The notes under the pieces: model-generated
The model's database searches: none
The model's input: only the letters and a program-made list of their open reading frames with translations
Told to the model about the DNA's origin: nothing
Source: Pilatotrama ljubarskyi
Lineage: Eukaryota > Basidiomycota > Agaricomycetes > Polyporales > Polyporaceae
DNA: 55,687 bases
Direction: 5' to 3'
Assembly: GCA_022385805.1 (NCBI GenBank)
Contig: MU277744.1
Coordinates: 66,418 to 122,104 of the forward strand
Shown: positions 46,033-55,687 of the stretch, piece by piece
How positions within the stretch are numbered: the stretch's first letter is position 1
Layout of the letters: each line of letters opens with the position of its first letter
Program-made: the position numbers and the translations under genes

Positions 46033-48934
46033 ATGGCGACAATCGAGCGCAAGGCATCCAATGCCTCTGCGATCGACGAGAAGGCCCACGCCGCTGACTC
46101 GTCGCTCAGCGAGAAAGCAGAGTTCGACGACATCCCGGCCCTCGCCAAGGCAGACCCTACCGACATTGGAGATGTGCGTCCCTCTCCTTCCTCCTCCCTT
46201 CGCTCATGTCGCCAACAGCGACCATGCTCATGCTGCGTGCACTTAGGTCTCGGAAGACGTCCGTGCCATCGACTTGGATGCATCTGGGCATGAGCGGCCT
46301 ATCGAGACGGAGCAAGACTACGCCCTGCGTCTCGTCTCTCTGGATGACGACCCCTCGCAGCCAGTACACACTTTCCGCACTTGGTTCCTCGGCCTCGGTC
46401 TCGCCTGCTTTGCCGCTGTGCTCGGCGAGCTCTTCGTGAGTCGTCGACTTGGCGTTTTATAACTTAACGCGTGATCTGACGTGATTCCTCATCTTGCTTG
46501 CGCTTCCTGATCGCGCCTCGCACATTGTATCATTGCTCGTCCACAGTACTTCCGCCCGCAGACTGTGCAAGTGTCTGGTTTGTTCCTGCAGGTGTTGTCC
46601 TTCATTCTAGGTCGGGCTCTCGAATCGGCCCTCCCGGGTCCCAACCATCCCGTCCCGAGGATGCGCACCGCCAACACCTGGTTTTGGCGTTTCATCAACC
46701 CTGGCACGTTCAGTGCGTCCGCTTCTATATAGTTTCTCATGTGGTCTTCCCTCCTGACCGTCGCACACGCGCGCAGACATCAAGGAGCACGTCGCCATCA
46801 GCATCATGTCGACGACGGCCTCAGACCAAGCCCTTGCTATCTCCGTCTTTGCGGCACAGGACCTCTACTATCACACCACCGTCAATGCTGCGATTGCCAT
46901 ATTCACGTTCGTCTCTTTCTCGCACTGCCTCCGAGCCAATTGGAGCTGACCTATTACATGTTTTGATGGCTCCACCTGTGTGCACATGTTGATGCTTACC
47001 CCTGTGTACTATCTCGATCTCTCCATTCGGGAATCGCGCGTTGCAGGCTGATTTCGTCGCAGCTCATTGGCTACGGCCTCGCAGGCCTCGCTCGTGACTT
47101 CCTGGTGTATCCTACCTGGGCTCTCTATCCCTTCATCATGCCGCAGGTCCAGCTCTTTGACGCGATGCACCGCGGGAAGGGTATCTTCCAGCAACGCAAA
47201 CGGCGCGTCTTCTTCTGGTCCGTGCTCGTCGGTATCTTCGTGTGGGAGTGGTTCCCGGAGTACATTGCCCCGTACGTCTTGATTGCAATCCTTGTGACTG
47301 CACGACTAAATCACGGTTGGGTTGCACGCAGGACACTCACCGGCATCTCCATAATATGTCTGGCCGACCAGAAGAGTGCGTGGGTGACGCGTATCTTCGG
47401 TGGTGCCGCTGGCAACGAAGGTCTTGGTCTGTTCGCGATCTCCCTCGATTGGAACTACGTCGGGTCTGGTGGTGGTGCTATCGGCTCGCTCTTCACGCCC
47501 CTCGCGACCCAGCTGTCCCTCTACTCCGGTGTTGTTGTCTGCATGTGCGTAGTCGATCGTTCACGCCCCAGGGTTCCGTCGAGTTGCTGACGTCCGATTG
47601 TTCTGCTCTAGTATCGCCTTCTGCGCATGCTACGCTCGCAACGTTTGGCACGCGCAGAACTTCCCTTTCCTGTCGCAGCTCCTGTTCTACGAGAACGGCA
47701 CGGAGTACAACCAGCTGGCGATCCTTAACCCCGACTTTTCGCTCAACACTACGAAACTCGAGCAGGAAGGTCTTCCGTACTACGCCGCCTCGCAGACTCT
47801 GTTCCAGATTTCGCGCACGGCGTACATCGGCGCGGCCGTGACGCACTTCTTCCTCTGGCACTCCAAGGATGTCTGGAGGATCCTCCGCAAGGCGCGCAAG
47901 GGCGAGTGCGACGACGTGCACTACCAGAAGATGCAGGTGTACAAGGAGGTGCCGCTCTGGTGGTTCGGAACTCTCTTCATCGTGACCTTTGCCCTGGGCC
48001 TCGGCCTGCTGTATGCTGTGAAGTCGGGCCTTCCGTGGTGGGGATACATCGTCGCGCTCATCTTCTCGACTATCTTCATTCCGATCCTCGGCTCGCTCTA
48101 CGCCACTGTCGGATACCAGCCATCGCTGCAGTTCCTCATCCAGATGGTCGGCGGTGCGATGATCCCGGGCCGTCCTGTTGCGAACATGTACTTCACGCTC
48201 TGTGAGTTCTCATGCGCCGCTTCTTCCTCCGAACAGCGCTGACTTGGCTCGTAGACGGCTACGGGACGTACCAGCTCACCTTGAACCTCCTCCGCGACCT
48301 CAAGCTCGGCCAGTATACCAAGCTCCCGCCGCGCGCCACGTTCATCATGCAGACCGTCGGCGGCATCGTCGGCGGTGTCCTGAACTACGTCGTTATGAAC
48401 TCCGTCATCGCCGGCAACCGCGACATCCTGCTAGCCGTCCAAGGCACCAACGTCTGGTCTGGACAGCAGGTGCAGTCGTACAACTCCAACGCGATCACAT
48501 GGGGAGCGCTCTCCAAGCCGCTGTACTCCCCTGGCGCGCGGTACGGCTTCATCCCCTGGATGCTCATCGCCGGCCTCGCCGTTCCGGTGCCCTTCTGGCT
48601 CGCGCATCGCTGGTGGCCGAAGGCGGGGTTCAACTACGTGTTCACGCCCGTCGTCGTCGCCGAGCTCGGTTTCCTGTCCGTCGGGATCAACTCGTCGTGG
48701 ATGACATCGCTCGCGCTCGCGGTCTTCTCGCAGTGGTACCTGCGCAAGCGTCGCCCGCGCTGGTTCCGCAAGTACAACTTCTTGCTTTCGGCTGCGCTCG
48801 ACGGCGGCACTCAGATCATGGTGTTCGTGTACTCGTTCGCGGTCGGTGGGGCATCCGGCAAGGCGACTCCGTTCCCGACCTGGGCGCTGAACCCGAAGGG
48901 CAACCCGGACTATTGCCTCCGACTGAGCGATTAG
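46033..48934 (+). CDS. OPT-family oligopeptide transporter
   Basis: Eight exons, 46033-46173, 46247-46435, 46547-46712, 46777-46906, 47047-47271, 47332-47544, 47612-48201 and 48255-48934, join in phase to 777 residues, in the usual range for fungal OPT proteins. Family hallmarks: a hydrophilic N-terminus, FRPQTVQVSGLFLQVLS in the first membrane region, FINPGTFNIKEHVAI, the LVYPTWALYPFIMPQVQLF stretch, SLDWNYVG, and PGRPVANMYFTLYGYGT followed by GGVLNYVVM. About 12-16 membrane spans are expected. It would import small peptides (or peptide-like metal chelates) with protons at the plasma membrane. The C-terminus (NPKGNPDYCLRLSD) is typical. A TATA box lies upstream. Exact substrate cannot be told. 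Confidence 0.95.
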
Positions 48935-51699
48935 ACGCGCTCGAAAGCCGTGGTCGCCTGTGTTGAGATATGGTTTGTACGAGCTACTGTATAATAGGTG
49001 TTCATTCACGAACGTAACGTGTACATACTGTGATGTACCTAGTAGTCGCTACAGGGCTCGAATTTCATGGATGTGCTGATCTTCTAATACCTATGTGACT
49101 CCTCGCTGCGGAGGACACCACAACTGCGACCACAAGCAGTGCTGTGAAAGTTCTGGAAAATCGAAACGCCGCACCACCATGTCTCACAAACATTTGTAAT
49201 ACCTGAAATTTGTCCACTGCGCGGTTGTGGGTGCAAGGTTAGTCCTGCAACAACAGCATGACTGCGGGCAAGCGCTGGTTGGCGTAGTCGTCTCTGCACT
49301 GGAGCTCGAGGTAGGTGAGAACGCGTACCTGGGAGACGTGGAGTCAGTTCTGCTGCTCTGAGTTCGCATTTGCGTTTCACTGAGTCCACTGACGTGTTTG
49401 CAGGTGCCGCTAGATGGACCGCCGCGAACTAATCGAGGATGCCGAGTCTCGTGCTGGACGTTCTTCCGTCTGAGCAGTAGCGTGCAACTACATGAGACTC
49501 GAACATGTGCTGTATAGGTGTCCTAGCTATCTACAGGAAAGTTGAAGCTCAGGTCGAGTGAGGGAGGTGCAGCCCTGGTGGTGGTACGCGAGAAACTGGC
49601 ATGGGCGCTTGGTAATGCTTGCTTCCCGCCACGCGCCTCGGTGGTTTGTAACTTCCACCAACTGGCCAGTCTCCTCGCGCTCGACGCTCGTAATCTCGCG
49701 GCGATTGTCTTGAGGTCTCGAATATTGGCTGGTATGCTGTGGAAACTAGGTATGTACTAAGGGGCGGCTCCGAGACCTCAGGCCAACTTGGAGATCTGCG
49801 AATCTGCTGCCGTCGACTTCGCCCTTGCTTCCTATGCTCTCCTGGGATACAGGTCGCAAAATGCAAGCCTCATATGCGAGTTGCCTATAATCCGATGTTC
49901 TTCTGATCTCCACTGGCCACCTATTATCACTTGCTGCGCCATCTACTGACAGTCTCCCTCAAGGCGCCGCTAGAATGTGGCCGGCGCGGCTGGATCTCGA
50001 TGAGATACGGCCTGTTCTTGGAGCAGTCAATGTCAGCTTCTATATTCCCGGAACAAGGAATACAGACTAGCATCTGCTACCTCGATCTACGTGGCCGCGC
50101 CACACGCTTGGATTCTCAACCATTGCCACAAGGGCCACGTCCCGCACAAAGCGTATATCAAGCTCCGGCGTTTTGTGAGGAGCGCCATATATGCAGCCCG
50201 CTCCCGCCCATGCGATCACCCACACGCTTCTTAACATCTCCCTTCCACTCGTCGCATCGCATCCCCGTCGCAACATATGCACGCCATGCAGAACTCGGAG
50301 CATCGGCCAGGGGCAGCACCGCGGTACGCCTTCGATGCTGCATAGCTTCTCTCTGAGTCACTGAGCTCTAGGAAATACCGCAGGTTGCATGCCCAGGTGT
50401 TTGACAATGCCCTGGGACTGCTTCTCGACAACGCCTGGGGATGCCCCCGGAATCTTCCACTCCTGTCCTTGTATGTTCCTACATAATGTGACCGCCTCCC
50501 TTACGCTTAGCAGCGGCGTCTTGTCCGTACCAGCGATTACGACGTCAATTCCCCTGTGGAAAATCTGGGTTCGTCTGCGTGTCCCCACTGGGAGGTGAGT
50601 AATCGCGAAGAGTACTCGTACACTAACATTGAGAGGTATGACGAAGGCGCCGCAGAACGACAAGCGTCCCCTAACACGCGGAAAGGAGTCACATACTCTC
50701 TCCGCCACAGTAAGTCGCCACCCTGCGCACTTATATCCGCGTCACCACTCACATATCAGAAGACCGATACCAGTGGCACAGCGATAGGGGTGCCCAGCGC
50801 GCCCCGGGTTGAAGCGATCGAGCTGCCTGAAGTGGAAACGGAGCTCATCGTCGTCAATACAATATGTGAGGACTGGCTTCCGCCGCTGAGCTTGTAAAGA
50901 CGAAGGTGTCGCTGGCTGACATCGAGCGGAATACTCGTCGCGTGTATAGTTATACCTATCTCTCAGGCTTGGCAATACGAAATGACCCTCTTGCTAAGCT
51001 GCCGCGGTGTGGTTGACAGCTCAGACGGCGGATGCGAGTCGTGCCAGACCGCAAGCGCGAACGACGCTCCCCTGTTCGCCTGCGGTAAGCGCTGCGTCTC
51101 CTCGATGTGCCTTGAGCGTCTAAGGGACTTGTCTCTTCGCCACCTCGTCCGACAAAACTAGTATTAAGTAGAACTCTGCCTCCCTGCCCTCGGTATCTCA
51201 CACAAAGCCTGCTTACTTCTATAATCCCCTTTGGCTGGTATCTCAGTGGTTTACGAAATCAGTACTGGTCTGCCACATAGACGATCGAACTCTGGACACC
51301 GCTGCCCTCGGCCGCCTACCATCAGCCTCTCGGATAATTATCCGACTATCCTTCTAGGTGAATCTGCTGCTTGAGGGAACGGAAACCAGCTATCTTGCAT
51401 GGCGCGTCTCGCTGGATGTGGGACATAATGCCTCTCCGCCTCCTGTCGGGAGATTCAGACCGCGACGCCACAAACATGAAGGCAATGGCGGCTGGACGTC
51501 ACCTGAGGTCGAGCGCGGCATCTTTGTAGAGGCTTCCGGATGTATAATCGTCAAAATCGTTCGAATGGACGCCTCATCGGGGCTCACTACTGCGCACGGT
51601 AGCAAGCAAGGCGTAGCTCGCCACCTCCAAACGCCAACTGCTCCCGCCTGAGGTGAGTTGATTTCAACCTCTCGAAAGCGTTCCAGCCGGTTGCGCCCA

Positions 51700-51803
51700 T
51701 GTCTGACCTGCCCTTTCTCGAGCTGTCGTGTAGTTACATAGATCAGCGATTGTATGTCGTTGTGAATGCCTGCCAATGGCTGAATCATGACACGAAAGGC
51801 CAT
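51700..51803 (-). pseudogene. Possible FunK1 kinase-like remnant
   Basis: The minus-strand frame reads MAFRVMIQPLAG then IHNDIQSLIYV before a GT site. In FunK1 proteins (a fungal protein-kinase-like family) a phenylalanine-methionine-alanine motif is followed, some 15-20 residues later, by H-D-L/I-E-S-x-x-Y-V. The pattern here is similar but the Glu is Gln, and no catalytic HRD or DFD-like motif was found upstream, so at most it is a relic. The resemblance is from memory of the family and could be chance. Confidence 0.22.
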
Positions 51804-52174
51804 GACGTTTCGAGCGCGATAGCTGCTGGAGCACTAAATAGGAACGCCACTACGCTCATCGAAAGTCGCACCGTGCTCTCTGCCGGTGTGAATGAATGGC
51901 CAAATGTCCTTCATGTGATCCTGCGTACGCGGCGGCCGTCGCCGCGCGTGAGGTGGGTCCGAATGCTACCCGATGGAACGCCACTTATAGTACTATCTCA
52001 GCCTTGTTCGCCTAATCAAGGGTGTTATTTGCTGCTCGTGGTACGTGCTCCCAATACTCTACGGGTCATTCAAGTTGTGTCACCGTAGTGATGGAGCCCG
52101 GCAGCGCCTTCATTCAGCTCAATGGACTGTACAATGGCAGGGTAGTCGGACGTTGGCTTGGCCGACTTGGCCGC

Positions 52175-52182
52175 TATATAAG
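52175..52182 (+). promoter_or_regulatory. TATA box of the small unknown gene
   Basis: TATATAAG lies 63 bases before the last base of the leader that ends in CAACACC-ATG at 52245. Box, spacing and leader form a textbook core promoter, which supports the small gene downstream. Confidence 0.6.
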
Positions 52183-52244
52183 GGCAGTACTCCTGCTTGC
52201 ACTAGTGCTTGACCAACCTTCCTAGCTGGCCTACTCACAACACC

Positions 52245-53161
52245 ATGTACACACCCGCCCCGTCCAACGATGACCTGCACGCCTTAAACTATTCGGATAG
52301 CTCGCCGTACGTCTCTAGCTCTCACTGTGTTCAATGGAGAGGTTTCAGCTGACATCTCCATGGTCAGGCTTCCGCTCGATGTCCAGAACGTCGACAACTA
52401 CTTTGGAGACCCGCCCGATAACAGCGAGACCGACAGTGTATCACAGGACGCCGATGGTGAAGCGGAGGACAACCGTGTATTGTGGGGTGGCGATGTGTCG
52501 CAGGTCGACGTCCACCAGCAGCTACCGTCACAGCACCAAATTGAAGAGCAGACGCAGCGAGTGGACTCAAAGTACGTCCAATCCTCTTTCCTCCTGCAGT
52601 CTTATGGGTTTTTGACCTTCCTTGCAGCGGCCAGACCGTCCAATGCAAGGAGCGCATTCTGGACCGTATCGATCAGCTACGTCAGCTGAGCGCAAAAATG
52701 ACGTTTGGATTGAGTGAGCTCGCGGAACTGGTGAACCTGCACTGGCAGCCGGAAGAGCAGCTCAATGCGAGACTGGCAGAGTACGTCATTCAGCTGTCCG
52801 AACGATGTCCAGTTTCTCACGTTGCGAGCCAAGAATGCGGCAGCAAGACGAGGATCGACATTCCGCGTGGCGAGTCGTACCGCCGCGGAGGCGGATGACC
52901 GAACCTCCGGAGTCCCTCCTCCTGGATGTTCCATCTCTCATCCTGCCGTCTGACGGTACGTCTCTATTCATTCTCCCGTCGGATATGACTCGCCTGTACT
53001 TACAAACATGGTCTGAAGCTCGTGCCAGCACTTCTGGTAGTTTTTCGAAGCCCCAATCTGGTCTCTTCGGTGCGTCCATAGCGGGCTGATATCGACGTAC
53101 GCGGATCTTACAGCCCTTCATGTTCAATCCTGCAGGTCCACCGTCCCCGCGCCCGGAGTGA
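52245..53161 (+). CDS. Small acidic/coiled protein of unknown function
   Basis: I do not recognise this. Six exons, 52245-52306, 52368-52571, 52628-52780, 52834-52955, 53019-53069 and 53136-53161, join in phase to 205 residues. Residues 1-85 are acidic and probably disordered (DPPDNSETDSVSQDADGE). Residues about 95-150 are amphipathic and helical (CKERILDRIDQLRQLSAKM, SELAELVNLHWQPEEQLNARL) and could form a coiled coil or dimerisation module. A basic patch (WRVVPPRRRM) and a short Pro-rich tail (GPPSPRPE) follow. Four donors are GTACGT and one is GTGCGT; the 63-nt intron 4 is in frame and could be retained. A TATA box and a clean leader precede the ATG. It stands alone in gene-poor DNA. Confidence 0.6.
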
Positions 53162-55246
53162 GACAGCATCATGTGAACGTGTCTAAAGATGTACCTTCGG
53201 GGAGGCTACGATTCCGCTACGGCTGCAGAATTGTTTGGAGTATACAGGGTCCGCTCAGTGTGCGGTAGATTAATCGTTCACCCGTAAATCGTGTTCGGAC
53301 GCATGGCTGCGGCCTATGTCACAGACGAGTCGTACCGTTAGTGCAAGTTGTTTTGAGTCGCTGGCCTCTGAGCCGACTCGTTTGACGCCGGCCCTCGCCG
53401 TTTCCTTCCTTTGATCGATTTACTACAAGGACTGGAGTTCATTATGAGCGCCGGAATTGCACGACATGTGAAACATACTACTCTGAGTACTCAATCATCT
53501 TCTCAGAGTACGCGCGTACTCAGGTGACCTTTACTCCGAGGACGGATGTCATCGGGTCGCCGTTATACAGGCTTCGCGAGGTACCACAGGCTGGTCATAA
53601 GTATGCGTAGAGTATGGAGAAGTGATGCGCTGCCGGGCCTGGGCGCGAATCGGTCAACTCGGGCTGTTGTCTCAGTAGAGATCCGAGTCGAAGTTTGCGT
53701 GCGTATAAGGTATTCGCGCTGCTGTGGGCCCGTGGTGGCGAGGGTCCATATGGAGCGTCGTAGTCAACGTAGTATCAGGCCATAGTACTAGTAGGCGGCG
53801 CTGAAGGAGTCCGAGCCTCATTTTATTGGCCTGGTCTTGGAGGGAATTGGAGGTCAAAGATAGGCTGTTCCTGTCGTAGAAGTCAGTGGCTGGCAGAACA
53901 CGTCTGCTCTACCGTGAGCAGTGGCGTAGTAGCGATGACGACTCGAAAACAGTGCACGGCGATGTACGGAGTCACCGCGTTCAACAGAAAAATAGTACAC
54001 TGGCTAGCCTACGCGTCGGCTCGCGACGCTGGGCGATGCATCCCAATCTACACAAGCGGTGTGCCGAGTGGACAAGAAGACAGGCTGTAGTACTCCGAGT
54101 CCCGCAGTCCCGGCGTATGCGACGAACTTGGGTGTAAGTACGTCACGTGTGCGTGGTACGTGTCACGTGAAGGACCAGCTTGCGGCCGTTGCGAGCTGTG
54201 AGTTGCCACCACACACCTCAGGCTCGCTCTCGCCGCTGTGTTGCAGCGGTGGTCTACGATTTGATCAAGACGTGTATGGATGCTAAGCCACCTACGCTAG
54301 TAGTTGTACTTCACCAAGACGGATCTAGGTACCTCGGAATCTGCTAGCGCCGTCCTCTTCCAAAGTCCCTTGCCTCCTGCTATTCAGGCTGAACTTGTCT
54401 CTGGACATCTCGCGGCCCCTAGCATATACATGGGACGCAAGGAGACTTGGGAGCTGTTCTGACGGCTGCTGGTTACGCGCCACCAGCTGAACCATTCAGT
54501 CTGCTCCTCATTAAGCTATGCGGTCGTACCAGTGGCGACTGGTAGCTTCTCTCGACAGAATGCCCATTCCGAATAAGCAAACATATCTTATTTAGAAAGG
54601 CATCTACTAAGACAAAAGCTGGGCTGCGAAATGTGGCTATTTGTTCGCATTATCGACGGAAGGGTGACGACGCTCGCATTCAGTCCCTTTGCGGATTTGG
54701 ACATAACGGTTACAACCCCAGATCGCCTACCCACAGCTCAGGTGCTTGGGACTCTGTACTGGCAATCATGACTGCTTCCACTATATATACCCCGTACTCT
54801 GGTAGGTCTCGCCAACCACCGTCATACCGCGCCCTTTACCCGCAGTCGCGCCGCCTTACCCATTCGCGTCACCGAACGAGCAAGCCCTGTGAAAATGCCC
54901 CAGTCCCAGTCGTCGTATCTCGACACGTCTTCCCGCACTGTGTGCCTCAGAAGTGGTGGGCGCTACGACCTTATCTGGTGGAAAGCGCCGATCACCATAC
55001 AAAGTGGGGGTTAACTGGGGGTGTTGATTTTTTGTAGTGAACATAACCACATGTAGATCAATGCAATAAGTGGTGATTAACAACGAGGTCTCGACACGCT
55101 GTAGCGCCCGAGTAACTCGCCCTTCGAACCAAACATGCCCAAATAGCAGCAACGGAGGCTTGCCTGGTGACCGCGCGCGTACGTCCTGACTGAACGTTTT
55201 CTTCAGCGACGACTTCTGGATGCTCGTTCGTGCTCACGGCGGCTCC
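53162..55246. other. Gene-poor stretch, 2.1 kb
   Basis: I see nothing definite here. The sequence is AT-richer than the gene blocks and has many in-frame stops. Only short frames occur (for example 53886-54137 and 54633-55037 on +), without splice or family support. Confidence 0.45.
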
Positions 55247-55670
55247 CTAGGTCCTGGATCCTCTTGTGGCGACACCTGCTTCTTTCCGCGCCCACTGTCG
55301 AAACTGTCGTATGCGCGCCTTAGGCCCTCCCGATCGTGATTGTCTTGTCTCTTGGGTACGTCCTGGGAGACTGAGTGCGCTAGCTGCCTCATTATTCAAG
55401 ATCGCGCTGCCTCTCTCTGGCTCTCCTTCCAGCTCTCCTGCTACTTCGTCTCTGCAGTCTCTCATCAGCGCTCCCTTGTCATCTCGGTATGCTCTGAATG
55501 ATTCTATGCTTGCTTTGGCTCTTGCCTGCACTTTGCTGATGCTCTCCTGGAGTTCTCGTGCCGCCTTGCGCTTGTTCTCTCCATTGTCCACTACTAGGAG
55601 GCTGTTAGGACGCGTGCCGTAGTCGGCGAGCAGACGGTGTATCGGAGTTCCGGAGTTCCGGACGGAGTCC
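55247..55670 (-). CDS. Edge ORF, unknown charged helical protein (partial?)
   Basis: A minus-strand frame is open from a TAG near 55671 to a stop at 55247, about 140 codons. It has an ATG at 55591 (115 codons) and stays open upstream (RLLADYGTRPNSLLVVDNGE). The TAG could equally be the end of an intron, in which case the gene starts outside the window. The product is hydrophilic, Arg/Lys/Glu-rich and probably helical (KRKAARELQESISKVQARA), and turns very basic at the end. I recognise no family. It may be a gene fragment, the edge of a mobile element or a chance frame. Confidence 0.35.
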
Positions 55671-55672
55671 GG
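55643..55672. repeat. Short CGGAGTTC tandem repeat
   Basis: The octamer CGGAGTTC occurs twice head to tail, followed by CGGACGGAGTCCGG, which is itself partly palindromic. The repeat lies inside the edge frame on the minus strand and adjoins the window end, so its full extent cannot be seen. Confidence 0.5.
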
Positions 55673-55687
55673 CTACGACACGGGGGG

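Larger units (their letters stand above)
48935..52244. other. Gene-poor stretch, 3.3 kb
   Basis: No complete gene is supported. Frames at 49542-49760, 49931-50356, 50556-50897, 51358-51651 and 51699-52088 (+) are short and unspliced. On the minus strand 51803-51700 there is a short stretch (MAFRVM...GIHNDIQSLIYV) reminiscent of the FunK1 kinase-like family of basidiomycetes, but flanking kinase motifs are absent. The promoter of the next gene is at the right end. Confidence 0.4.

Noticed and set aside
1..55687. CRISPR arrays, rRNA genes, intact transposons, bacterial operons.
   Set aside because: No regularly spaced repeats, rRNA segments, transposase or reverse-transcriptase motifs were seen; gene structure is eukaryotic throughout.

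Overview
This is a window of nuclear DNA from a filamentous basidiomycete, probably an Agaricomycete. Genes carry many short GT-AG introns (about 50-95 nt), coding DNA is GC-rich at third codon positions, and the protein set fits: FtsJ-like methyltransferase, NACHT protein, con-6, Bud6/AIP3, Axl2-like cadherin-fold protein, siderophore transporter, OPT and sugar transporters. I could not make a finer taxonomic call. No prokaryotic, viral or CRISPR features were seen. Gene models were built by hand by joining exons where splice sites and reading phase agree.

Layout. 1-5029 is gene-poor, with one weak two-exon candidate. 5030-7902 holds a tandem pair of FtsJ-type methyltransferase paralogues (+). 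9453-12544 encodes a NACHT-type STAND NTPase (+) with a helical N-terminus and no recognisable C-terminal repeats. 13215-20664 (-) reads as one very large, mostly disordered protein of about 2,330 residues that ends in a Trp-rich hydrophobic tail. 22937-25316 is an 11-exon sugar-type MFS transporter, followed by tRNA-Asp(GUC) with a short intron and a two-repeat con-6 gene. 26397-30027 (-) is the XPF/Rad1 nuclease gene. It is divergent from Bud6/AIP3 (30359-34085, +), which is followed directly by an Axl2-like membrane protein (34654-37718, +). 38062-40823 is a 15-exon siderophore-iron transporter with 18-nt and 9-nt exons. 41517-43080 (-) encodes an unrecognised membrane protein. 46033-48934 is an OPT oligopeptide transporter. 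48935 to the end is gene-poor, with one well-formed small gene of unknown function (52245-53161) and an open frame running towards the right edge.

How they may work together. The centre (con-6 through the siderophore transporter) is a compact housekeeping block in which two polarity factors, Bud6 and Axl2, sit head to tail. The left part (methyltransferase pair, NACHT protein, giant disordered protein) looks lineage-specific and faster-evolving. No single operon-like system is claimed. The most unusual items are the giant disordered tail-anchored candidate, the degenerate active site of the methyltransferase pair, and the repeat-less NACHT protein.
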